From UBA1926 sp002337215 (GTDB lineage Bacteria; Planctomycetota; Phycisphaerae; Phycisphaerales; UBA1924), in assembly GCA_963973795.1 (NCBI GenBank), contig CAXBAF010000032.1:1-39578 (forward strand): 39,578 nt of DNA, read 5' to 3'. Both the position numbers and the translations under genes were made by a program. The notes beneath the pieces are model-generated. The model worked only from the letters and a program-made list of their open reading frames with translations, was not told the origin of the DNA and made no database searches. Shown here one piece after another: positions 15,749 to 24,218 of the stretch (its first letter is position 1; each line of letters opens with the position of its first letter).

Positions 15749-16229
15749 GAAGTGATGGAGCGTTCGCCGTCTGGGAGGATCGATGTCCGCTGTGGGCTCT
15801 TCTGTGTTCTTGTCGCGACGGTGCGAGCGCGAAGCGTCCGCACCGTCGCCCGCTGGCCTTCGATCGTGTCACGGAGGGATGGGCGTGTGTCCGGCGTTCT
15901 CGGACGGTTGCCCGCTATCGAAGGCGAGGCGCTGAGCGTTGCGTCGGCAGCGTTCCAAAGCTCGTTCTTGCTGCTTCTCTGGACATTCTTTCTCGGACCG
16001 TCGTGAGACACGCCAAAACTTCTCGCTCACGACGTGAGGCCGATCGGTCTTAGGGGGCGCGGTGTTTCTGACGCGTCCGGTCTTTCTATTTCTGAGAATC
16101 TGAGTACGGTGGGCCCGGGCGGCAGGCTGTCTGCGTTGGATGTCGTGCCCAGTCGGAATCGAAGGGGTGTCGCGGAGGCGACTTTTCCATCTGCTCCCCC
16201 ATCGGCTCGCCCCATTGAAGAGGTCACTG
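15749..16229. other. Long non-coding region with an 11-bp inverted repeat
   Basis: About 480 bases without a credible gene. It holds a perfect 11-bp inverted repeat (GCGACGGTGCG at 15815-15825, CGCACCGTCGC at 15839-15849) with a 13-base loop and no T-tract, a more AT-rich stretch near 16080-16110 with a -10-like TACGGT (16105-16110), and a Shine-Dalgarno GAAGAGGT at 16217-16224 for the next gene. A short ORF at 15752-16006 has no recognisable features and looks spurious. Confidence 0.5.
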
Positions 16230-18908
16230 ATGATGCATCGTTCCAGTCTCGCGTTTTTCTCGCTGTTCGCGGCGTTCACGGCTTCATCGATCGCGCAGCC
16301 GATCGATGGTTTCGCCGATCAGGCAGAGCATCGGTGTGGGGTCGCGTGCGACCAGCGTGCGCCCGAGCCGCTCGATGTGCATCGCCCGCTCGATCGGATC
16401 GCGATCTCGCGTGCAGGCGGCTTTGTCGGCAGGGGCGGGGCGGGTCTCGAGGACGGGTCGGTCGTCGATATCCTCGTCGTGTATTCCGCCCAGGCGCGGG
16501 ACGCGGCGGGGGGCGTTGCGGAGATCGAACTCGCGATCCTCGAGGGGTTGAACGAACTGAACACGGCCGCGGCGCAGTCGCTGGTCGCGACGACGTTCCG
16601 CGTTGTGCACACGCTCGAGGTGGTCCACTCGCAGTCCGGCTCGCTCGGCACGCAACTCGGCAGGTTGCGCGACCCGGGAGACGGCGTGCTCGACGAGGTA
16701 CACGCGCTGAGGGACGCGCACAAGGCGGACCTCGTGATGCTCGTTGTCTCCGCGGGTGACGTGTGCGGGATCGCGAATATCGGGGTCGGTCCGGGCAACA
16801 CGCCGACGCCGCAGAACGCCTTCAGCGTGGTCTCGCTCCCGTGTATCACGGGGCCGGTCTCCGCGTTCGCGCACGAGATTGGTCACAACATGGGGCTTCT
16901 GCACGGCTACGAGGAGAACCCGTGCACCAACGGCTCGTCGCGTTTCGCAAAGGGGTACGAGGATCCGTTCGGCGGGTTCAACACGGTGATGGGTGTTGGC
17001 GCTGCGCCCCGGGTGCTGCGGTTCTCGAACCCGCTCGTCGACGTGGGGGGGGCACCCACGGGAGTCGCGGCGGGGGGCCCCGGTGCGGCCGACAGCGCGT
17101 CGGCGCTGGCGCTCTCGGCGCCGGTCGTCGCGAAGTACCGCGATCGGGACCTCGACGCGAACGGGATCGAGGATACGGACGACATCGCCGCGGGCGATCT
17201 GACGGATTGCGACGGCAACGGGTACCCGGACTTTGCCGACCAGGATTTTAACCGGAACGGTGTGCCGGATGCGTGCGACATCGCCGGGGCGACGAGCGTC
17301 GACGCGGACGGGGACGGCGTGCCGGACGAGGCCGAGCCAACACGGCTGTATGTCGATGCCGACGCGGCCGGGAGCGGCACGGGCCTCTCGTGGGCTGATG
17401 CGATGGACGATCTGCAGGACGCGCTCGCGCTCGCACGGGCGAGCGGGGATGTCGCGGAGATCTGGATTGCCGAGGGGGTGTACCGGCCGGCGGCGGACGG
17501 TCATCGCGCGGTGCGGTTCGAGCTCGTGGGCGGCGTCTCGATCTTCGGCGGGTTCGCGGGAACAGAATCGTCGCTCGACCAGCGGATCGACGGGGCGCAT
17601 CCGACGGTGCTGTCGGGCGATCTGAACGGGGACGATGCACCCGACCCGCGGACACCCGCGGGCATCGCGAGCCGGCAGGATAACTCGATCAACGTGGTGT
17701 ATCTCTACGAGGAGGACGGGCCGATCACGCTCGATGGGCTGACCATCGAGCGTGGGCTCGCGGACTTCGAGGTGAACTGCGGCGGCTTCATGAATAACGC
17801 GGGCGGGATGGTCGCGTTCGGGGGCGACCTGACGATCAGGAACTGCGAGTTCCGGGAGAACGCCGCGGTGAACACGGGAGCCCTGATTCTCGTCAACGAT
17901 GTGCGGTCGAGGATCATCAACTCTCGGTTTATCGAGAACGCGGCGGTAGACGGTCTGTTCTACGGCGCGACCTACCCGACCGACGGCGCGCTGCCGTACG
18001 AAGGCTACATCGGCGCGGTGCGGCTCAACACGTTCTACAACGGCGTGGACAACCAGTTCGTCGGCAATCTTGTTGCGGGCAACCGCGACAGCGAGTCGAC
18101 GCCGGGGATGCTGGTTACCGCTTGCCGGCCGCTCTTCGCGAACAACGTCTTTGTGAACAACGTATCGACATCAACGATCCAGGCCGCGGGTTTGGCTTTG
18201 GTCCTGTGCGACGGGGTCGAGATCGTGAATTCGACCTTCGCGAACAACGCCGCCCCGAACGGATTCGGGATCCGCTCGAGCGGTATCGTCTCCAGCCGGT
18301 CGCAGGTCGTTGTCAGTAATTCCATCCTCTACGGCAACACGTCCGGCAGCATCACCGACCAGCGGGCACAGTTCAGTCAATCGGGCGCGGGGGCCGAGGT
18401 ACAGTTCATCAACTCGATCGTCGAGGGCTGGGACGGTGCGTTCCCGGGTGTCGGCACCAGCGACGCCGACCCGATGTTCGCCGATCCGTCGTCGGACGAT
18501 TTCTCGCTCTCGGATAGCTCGCCCGCGATCGACGCGGGGGACAACACCCGCGTGCCGGTCGACGCGCTCGATCTGGATGCGGACGGTGATACCGCCGAGC
18601 CGTTGTCGCGCGACTTCGCGGGTGATGATCGTTTCGCCGACGACCCCGATACCGCGGACACGGGCACCGGCTTCGCGGACGGTTCGGGACCGATCGTGGA
18701 TATCGGTGCGTTCGAGGCACCCGGTGCGTCGCCTTGTCCCGCTGATCTTGCTGAACCGTTTGGCGTGCTCGATCTCGCCGACATCGGCCTGTTCGTAGGC
18801 GGGTTCGTGAGCCAGGATCCCGTCGCGGACGTGGCCGAGCCGTTCGGCGTCTTCGACCTCGGGGACATAGGGCTCTTCGTGACCGCGTTCACGGGGGGGT
18901 GTCCCTGA
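16230..18908 (+). CDS. Secreted zinc metalloprotease with beta-helix region and dockerin-like C-terminal tail
   Basis: An 892-residue exported protein. Signal peptide at 1-22 (ends ASSIAQ). The metzincin-type zinc site is HEIGHNMGLLH (H215, E216, H219, H225), preceded by a reprolysin-like fold (DILVVYSAQAR onward) and followed by a candidate Met-turn NTVMG near 252. Then come thrombospondin-3/EF-hand-like Asp-rich repeats (about 305-370), a right-handed beta-helix region with choice-of-anchor-like N/S repeats (about 380-800), and the duplicated tail from C836 to the end. It probably cleaves proteins outside the cell while the beta-helix binds a polymer. Start chosen at the ATG pair after GAAGAGGT; a longer frame from 16140 would put 30 non-signal residues in front. 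First gene of the five-member island. Confidence 0.87.
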   Translation: MMHRSSLAFFSLFAAFTASSIAQPIDGFADQAEHRCGVACDQRAPEPLDVHRPLDRIAISRAGGFVGRGGAGLEDGSVVDILVVYSAQARDAAGGVAEIELAILEGLNELNTAAAQSLVATTFRVVHTLEVVHSQSGSLGTQLGRLRDPGDGVLDEVHALRDAHKADLVMLVVSAGDVCGIANIGVGPGNTPTPQNAFSVVSLPCITGPVSAFAHEIGHNMGLLHGYEENPCTNGSSRFAKGYEDPFGGFNTVMGVGAAPRVLRFSNPLVDVGGAPTGVAAGGPGAADSASALALSAPVVAKYRDRDLDANGIEDTDDIAAGDLTDCDGNGYPDFADQDFNRNGVPDACDIAGATSVDADGDGVPDEAEPTRLYVDADAAGSGTGLSWADAMDDLQDALALARASGDVAEIWIAEGVYRPAADGHRAVRFELVGGVSIFGGFAGTESSLDQRIDGAHPTVLSGDLNGDDAPDPRTPAGIASRQDNSINVVYLYEEDGPITLDGLTIERGLADFEVNCGGFMNNAGGMVAFGGDLTIRNCEFRENAAVNTGALILVNDVRSRIINSRFIENAAVDGLFYGATYPTDGALPYEGYIGAVRLNTFYNGVDNQFVGNLVAGNRDSESTPGMLVTACRPLFANNVFVNNVSTSTIQAAGLALVLCDGVEIVNSTFANNAAPNGFGIRSSGIVSSRSQVVVSNSILYGNTSGSITDQRAQFSQSGAGAEVQFINSIVEGWDGAFPGVGTSDADPMFADPSSDDFSLSDSSPAIDAGDNTRVPVDALDLDADGDTAEPLSRDFAGDDRFADDPDTADTGTGFADGSGPIVDIGAFEAPGASPCPADLAEPFGVLDLADIGLFVGGFVSQDPVADVAEPFGVFDLGDIGLFVTAFTGGCP

Positions 18909-18985
18909 CTTCCGACGCCTCGAGAAGGTGCGTCGCCCGGGCCTATCGGACGTGGATCACGCTCGATCGCCGATCCGGTTCCGTT

Positions 18986-18991
18986 TATCAT
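18986..18991 (+). promoter_or_regulatory. Putative -10 element of the glucoamylase gene
   Basis: TATCAT followed by CGGG, identical to the ten bases at the mnmA promoter. It predicts a leader of about 100 bases before the ATG at 19099, which argues against an upstream start at 18928. No -35 recognised. Confidence 0.4.
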
Positions 18992-19098
18992 CGGGGGATC
19001 CTGGGCATTGCGGTGTTTCGGATCGCGAGGGGAGCGGGCGGCCGGAGCCCGGGTCGATAGGTGTGTGCGACAGGGGCCGGCCGGCCCCGCGGGGAGCG

Positions 19099-22000
19099 AT
19101 GCGAATGTGTATTTGTAAGAGTGTCTCGCTGGCGGCGAGTGGTCTGCTGGCGATCGCGACGGGCTTGTGCGTCGGTGCGCCGGATTTCGTGACCCACGAC
19201 CCGGCATCGGGCGTGTTCGGCGAAGCGGGGGCGACGCAGCGGACGCCCGTGTCGCCACGCGAGTCGGAATCGGTGCGCGTCTGGATCAAGACGGGCCCGT
19301 CTTTTAGTTATGACGCCGTCGCGGTGTACTACACGCTGGACGGCTCGCCCCCCTCGGGTTTCCAGGGCACGCCAGGCAACCCGAGCACGCAGACGCTCAC
19401 GAGCGCGGCGGGGCAAATCCAGTTCGTGCGCAACGAACCGGGCGCGAACGGGAACGACGACTGGTGGCGAGCGGATCTCCCGGTTCCCGCGAGCCTGTAC
19501 GGCGCCGAGGTGCGGTACTTGGTGTCGGCGTACGGGCCTGGCGGCGCGGAGGTCTTCGCGCAGGACGCCAGCGACGGTGACAGCGAGTTCGGCTTCGACA
19601 CGCTGCTCGCGTGGCCCGGTGCGGGGTCGAACGCCGCGAACCCCGGAGAGGGCTACCCGCCCCTGCACTTCTGGAAAGAAGAGGCGGTCGCGGGCAACAA
19701 CTACATCAATACGATGCTCGACCAGAACGGGTCGCTTTACGACATCTACTACCCGAGCGCCGGCGCTGTGGAGGGCGTCTCGACCAAGAACGAGGGCTAC
19801 TACGACGGCGGGCTCGACCAGTTCCCGGCCTTCCTCACGCCCGATCAGCGGGGGCAGATGCACCTCAACCAGGCCTTCCTGGGGATCAGGCCCACCGACG
19901 CCGCGACCGGCGCCGGCACGACCTATTGGCTGACCAACCAAAACGGGACGGACTTCGTTGAGGTCGATCAGTTCTGGGATGGGGACACGAACGTCGTCGA
20001 GACCAGGCAGCGGCTGGTCGCGGACGGCTACGACCTTTCCGTCGAACAGTCCGACTTTGCCCCGCGCGGGATCGACTTCCCCGAGACGCTCGGCGGAGAG
20101 GAGAACCGGGGCATCCATATCAAGCGGGTCCGTATTCAGAACAACGGTGACTCGACGATCCAGGTGAACGCGTATTTCTACGCCGACTGGGCGCTCAACG
20201 GGGGTGACCAGTTCGACGGCGCGTTCGCCGATAAGAGCCGGGGCGCGATGGTGTTCTTCGACAACACGCAGCGAACGGCGAACGCGGCGGGCGAGTACAA
20301 CCCGACGACGTTCTCTGACTATGACAAGGACACCTCGGTGTATCTCGCGGCGGCGATGAAGGCGAACGGCGCGCCGGCGGCCGGCTCGTGGGCCGACACC
20401 TCGGGCGACCAGGGCGAGGGCTGGATCGGCGAGAAGCTGACGATCCCCGCGGGCGGGGCGAGGTCGTTCGCGGTCTACATCGTGGGCGGTTTCGACGGGT
20501 TCGCGGGCGCTGCCGGGACATACGACGCGCAGCAGGCGCCGGCGCTCGACAGCCTGCTCAACGGGACCTCGGTCTCCGCGCTCGAAAACGCGACGAAGAG
20601 CGACTGGCAGTCGTGGCTCGCCGACGGCGTCTCGTTCGAGTGCCCCGATCCGGTCTACAACGAGCTCTTCAAACGCGGCCTTCTCGGGACGGCGCTGCAC
20701 CTCGACGGGAAGAACGGGGGCATCATCGCGGGGATGCACAACGGGGCGTACCCGTATGTCTGGCCTCGTGACGCGGCGTGGGCGGCGATCACGCTCGCCC
20801 GCACCGGGCACGTGGACGACGCGAAGAGCATCTACGCCTTCCTGCGCGATATCGCGTACCGCGATGTCGAGGGGTGGGGGCGCGAGGGGTTCTGGAAGCA
20901 GAAGTACACGACCGACGGGTACACGATCTGGGGGACCCCCCAGGTGGACGAGACGAGCTGCTATCCCTGGGGTGTGAGGTACATCTACGACATCACGGGC
21001 GATGTCGGGTTTCTTGAAGCGCACTACGACGGGGTCTATGAGGCCGCGCTCGCGTCGAGCCAGGACTCGACGATCGACAACCGCCTGCGGTACGAGGAGT
21101 CGGTCGATCTCGTGTACTCGATGAATCTCTGGGAAGACTCGTTCGACGTGTTCAACTACTCGAACGCGTCGGTGATCCGCGGGCTCGAGGACGCCGCGGC
21201 GATCGCGGGGATCCTCGACCAGCAGGTCTGTCCCGGTGGTCCCGGCACGTGCAACTACCACAACGACAAAGCACTGTTCGAGGCGCGTGCGGGCGCGATC
21301 CGCGCCGGCCTCGACGCGCGCCTCGCCTGGAACGGCGAGAACACGGATATCTCGCAACTCGGCATCGCCTACCCGTTCGAAATCTACGAGCCGGGCAGCT
21401 CGCGGGCGGAGCTGATCATGGACCGCATCAACGGGGTCGCGGCCGACACGTTCGGCAACAACCAGCCGCTCGTGAACTTCGGCGGTGAATGGGACGGGCT
21501 CGTGAACCGGTACTGGGGCGACGGCTACTGGAACAACCCGGCGCTGGTGCCCAACGCGAGCGCGAGCCCCTGGTTCCTGACGACGATGTGGTACGGCGCG
21601 TACTACGCCGAGCGGCAGAACGTCACGGCGATGCCCGCGGATATCGACAACCACAAGGGGCGGCTCGATCTGCTGGTCAACGAACTGGGCCCGATGGGGT
21701 TCGGGGCCGAGCAGATCGCGAGCAACAACACGCTGCTCTATCCGGGGCAGACCGACTACCGCCTGCAGACGGCCTACCCGAACGCGTGGGAGAGCATGTC
21801 CTTCCTCGTCGATTCGATGATGCTCTTCCTGGGGTATGAGCCCGAAGGCGGGGCCGTGCTGCGCGTCCGCCCCAAGTTGCCGACGGACTGGTCGTTCATG
21901 GACTACGGCAACATCCGCGTCGGGGATGAACGCGTCGATGTACGCATCGAACGCGACCAAGGAGGCGACGAGCGGCAGATCCTGACCAATCGGACGGGCG

Positions 22001-22365
22001 GCGCAGTCTCCTTCGAGACGGTTGTCCGTTACATCCCGACCGGGGACGCGTTCCCGGTCGTCACGATCAACGGCGTGCAGACCGTGTCGCCCCCCGGCCC
22101 GGCGCCCGACAGCCTGCTGGTCGCGGGGGCGCTCAGCGCGGGTGTCGGCGCGGAGACGGTCATCGAGATCACGTACGTGCCCGATTGCCCGGCGGACCTC
22201 GCGGCACCCTTCGGTGTGCTGGATCTCGCCGACATCGGGGCTTTCATCGCGGGCTTCACCGGGCAGGACCCGATCGCCGATCTCGCCGCGCCCTTCGGGG
22301 TCTTCGATCTCGCTGACATCGGGGCGTTCGTGCAGGCGTTCACGACGCAGTGCGCTGCGCCCTGA
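19099..22365 (+). CDS. Secreted GH15 glucoamylase/glucodextranase-like glycoside hydrolase with dockerin-like tail
   Basis: A 1088-residue exported enzyme predicted to release glucose from alpha-glucans or dextran by inversion. Signal peptide at 1-29 (ends LCVGA). An N-terminal beta-sandwich of the glucodextranase type covers about 130-500. The (alpha/alpha)6 catalytic domain (about 510-940) begins with the hallmark YVWPRDA (553-559). Acidic residues fit the active site: E666-E667 in RYEESVD and E679 in LWEDSFD. A second acid should lie near NAWESMSF (about 895). The tail from C1030 has the duplicated dockerin-like repeats. ATG 19099 or 19105 follow GGGGAG; the latter has the better spacing. 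The frame upstream to 18928 is not signal-like. GH15 assignment is firm; exact substrate is not. Confidence 0.88.
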   Translation: MRMCICKSVSLAASGLLAIATGLCVGAPDFVTHDPASGVFGEAGATQRTPVSPRESESVRVWIKTGPSFSYDAVAVYYTLDGSPPSGFQGTPGNPSTQTLTSAAGQIQFVRNEPGANGNDDWWRADLPVPASLYGAEVRYLVSAYGPGGAEVFAQDASDGDSEFGFDTLLAWPGAGSNAANPGEGYPPLHFWKEEAVAGNNYINTMLDQNGSLYDIYYPSAGAVEGVSTKNEGYYDGGLDQFPAFLTPDQRGQMHLNQAFLGIRPTDAATGAGTTYWLTNQNGTDFVEVDQFWDGDTNVVETRQRLVADGYDLSVEQSDFAPRGIDFPETLGGEENRGIHIKRVRIQNNGDSTIQVNAYFYADWALNGGDQFDGAFADKSRGAMVFFDNTQRTANAAGEYNPTTFSDYDKDTSVYLAAAMKANGAPAAGSWADTSGDQGEGWIGEKLTIPAGGARSFAVYIVGGFDGFAGAAGTYDAQQAPALDSLLNGTSVSALENATKSDWQSWLADGVSFECPDPVYNELFKRGLLGTALHLDGKNGGIIAGMHNGAYPYVWPRDAAWAAITLARTGHVDDAKSIYAFLRDIAYRDVEGWGREGFWKQKYTTDGYTIWGTPQVDETSCYPWGVRYIYDITGDVGFLEAHYDGVYEAALASSQDSTIDNRLRYEESVDLVYSMNLWEDSFDVFNYSNASVIRGLEDAAAIAGILDQQVCPGGPGTCNYHNDKALFEARAGAIRAGLDARLAWNGENTDISQLGIAYPFEIYEPGSSRAELIMDRINGVAADTFGNNQPLVNFGGEWDGLVNRYWGDGYWNNPALVPNASASPWFLTTMWYGAYYAERQNVTAMPADIDNHKGRLDLLVNELGPMGFGAEQIASNNTLLYPGQTDYRLQTAYPNAWESMSFLVDSMMLFLGYEPEGGAVLRVRPKLPTDWSFMDYGNIRVGDERVDVRIERDQGGDERQILTNRTGGAVSFETVVRYIPTGDAFPVVTINGVQTVSPPGPAPDSLLVAGALSAGVGAETVIEITYVPDCPADLAAPFGVLDLADIGAFIAGFTGQDPIADLAAPFGVFDLADIGAFVQAFTTQCAAP

Positions 22366-22533
22366 GCGTCCGGTCCAGATCCCCAGGCCGCTGTTCCGGG
22401 CCGGCAATCCCGTTCCGGAATCCCTCGATCAGCGCTCGATCCGCGGGGCGTTTGTCGGTACGCTGTGGGTCCGGCGGTGCCTCGTGAAGGGGGCAACGCC
22501 GACGCAAGCGATCACACCGAGGGAGATCACGCC

Positions 22534-24012
22534 ATGACCGAGTCCGCTGCACTCCGTGCCCGCGTCGCCGCGGGGTTATCGACCGCGCTTTCATGCTCCA
22601 TCGTGTCGATGGCCGGTGCGCAGGGGGCATTGGAAATCAACGAGGACGGTCGGGCGTTCGCGCGGCCCGGCGTGATCGGGACCGCGAACGGGACATGGAA
22701 CGGCTCGATGCGCGGCGCAGCGTTCCCGTTCGGTGACGAGCCCGATTTCCAGATCGATCTCCGCCGGCAGGTGGGCGGGCTCGCGATCGCGGACATGAAC
22801 GCCGACGGGTTCAATGACATCGTTGTGGTCTGCTACATCTCCAACTCGTTCCCGCCCTACGACGATTGGCGAGAGATGATCTTCTACGGCTCCTCGGACG
22901 GACCGAGCGCGACCCCCGGCTGGCTGAGCGACAACCAGACCCACGCGGGCGATGTCCAGATCGGCGACATCGACGGGGACGGAAACCCCGACATGGTCGT
23001 CGTGCGCGGCGGGAGCGTGCGCACGGATCCGGTGCAGATCTACTTCGGGGCCGCGGGGGGCGACCCGAGCGCCGGGCCCGAGACGAGCCCGAGTTTCTTC
23101 GCCAGTTTCGCGAGGCGGCAATGGGGCACCGCGGGCGATCTGGTGGACATCGACTCGGACGGCGATCTCGATATCGTGACCACAGGCCAGGGGCTCTCCC
23201 CTGACCCGTTCAGGCCGGTCCTGATGTTCCGCAACGAGAACGGCGCGATCAACCCCGTGCCCGCGTGGCAGAGCGGCGCCGAAGAGATCTCCAACGGCGC
23301 GACTCACGCGGACCTGCTCGATATCGACAGCAACCCAGAGATCATCACCGCCAAGTGGGTCAACTTTCAGAGCGGCTACTACGAGAACCTCGCCGGCACG
23401 CTTGCACCCTTCCCGTTCGCAAGCGTCGCCTCGACCGGGGGCGACCGCGGCGCCCAGGCGGGCGATGTCACAGGCGACGGTGTTCCCGAGATCCTCTTCG
23501 GGGGCGACCCCGTCACCCTCTACCAGCACGCACACGGCGCGCTCCTGCCCTATTGGTCCGCGAGCCCCCCCAACGGCGGGACCCAGGACATCCGCCTCCA
23601 CGATTTCGATAGCGACGGCGATCTCGATATTGCCGACGTCGTATTCAGCAGCGGGCGGGCGTATCTCTACCAGAACAACAACGGTGTCCCCGACACCACG
23701 CCCACGTGGACCTACGACGCCCCCGAGGTTGGGACCGCGATCACTTTCGGCGATCTGAACCACGATGGCCGCGATGATCTCGTGGTCGGCTACTCGGGCA
23801 ACACCTGCGTGCGTGTCTTTTACGCGCAGGCGCCCGATTGCCCCGCGGACCTCGCCCCCCCGGTGGGCGTGCTGGACCTCGCGGACGTGCAGGCGTTCGT
23901 CACAGGTTTCGTCGCGATGGATCCGATCGCGGACCTCGCCGCCCCGTTCGGCGTGTTCGATCTGGGCGATCTCCAGGCGTTCGTCGGGGCGTTCAACGCC
24001 GGGTGCCCTTAA
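22534..24012 (+). CDS. Secreted FG-GAP/VCBS repeat protein with dockerin-like tail
   Basis: A 492-residue exported protein. Signal peptide about 1-29 (ends MAGAQG). The body is a beta-propeller of FG-GAP/VCBS repeats, each with a calcium loop: DMNADGFND, DIDGDGNPD, DIDSDGDLD, DVTGDGVPE, DFDSDGDLD and DLNHDGRDD. Such propellers bind calcium and act in adhesion or ligand binding; no catalytic residues are evident. The tail (C436 to 492) carries the shared repeats. Start is the ATG preceded by GGGAG at eight bases; an in-frame extension to 22465 has no signal character. Likely a surface recognition or structural partner of the neighbouring exo-enzymes. Confidence 0.87.
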   Translation: MTESAALRARVAAGLSTALSCSIVSMAGAQGALEINEDGRAFARPGVIGTANGTWNGSMRGAAFPFGDEPDFQIDLRRQVGGLAIADMNADGFNDIVVVCYISNSFPPYDDWREMIFYGSSDGPSATPGWLSDNQTHAGDVQIGDIDGDGNPDMVVVRGGSVRTDPVQIYFGAAGGDPSAGPETSPSFFASFARRQWGTAGDLVDIDSDGDLDIVTTGQGLSPDPFRPVLMFRNENGAINPVPAWQSGAEEISNGATHADLLDIDSNPEIITAKWVNFQSGYYENLAGTLAPFPFASVASTGGDRGAQAGDVTGDGVPEILFGGDPVTLYQHAHGALLPYWSASPPNGGTQDIRLHDFDSDGDLDIADVVFSSGRAYLYQNNNGVPDTTPTWTYDAPEVGTAITFGDLNHDGRDDLVVGYSGNTCVRVFYAQAPDCPADLAPPVGVLDLADVQAFVTGFVAMDPIADLAAPFGVFDLGDLQAFVGAFNAGCP

Positions 24013-24124
24013 GCGGCGATGCGGTCCGCGGGAGTCGGTCCGGCGAGTGCCCAGCAGAACGCAAAGGGACGTACGGGTTCTGAGGGCGGTTTTTCAGGGA
24101 CAGCGGCTCGATCTGGCAAGCCGC

Positions 24125-24152
24125 TTGACGGATGAATCCCAGCGCGGACAAT
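24125..24152 (+). promoter_or_regulatory. Candidate sigma70-type promoter of the cytochrome c peroxidase gene
   Basis: TTGACG (24125-24130), 16 bases, then GACAAT (24147-24152): five and four of six consensus matches. Transcription would start near 24159, which excludes the upstream in-frame ATG at 24132 as start codon. Confidence 0.5.
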
Positions 24153-24218
24153 AGAAGAGACCCGGCCGCGTCCTCTCGGCTTCGGTGTTCGACCGTCGCG
24201 GTACCAATGTCCGAGAAC

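Noticed and set aside
15752..16006. 84-codon frame in the gap after atpA
   Set aside because: Starts just after a terminator, has no ribosome site or family features, and contains the 11-bp inverted repeat.
18928..19098. Upstream start for the glucoamylase gene
   Set aside because: The extra 57 residues would precede a clear signal peptide, and a -10-like TATCAT lies inside this stretch.
18988..22407. 1139-codon open frame on the minus strand opposite the glucoamylase gene
   Set aside because: Composition is Arg/Val/Asp/His-rich with no motifs. It arises from GC-rich codon structure of the real + strand gene, which has clear GH15 motifs.
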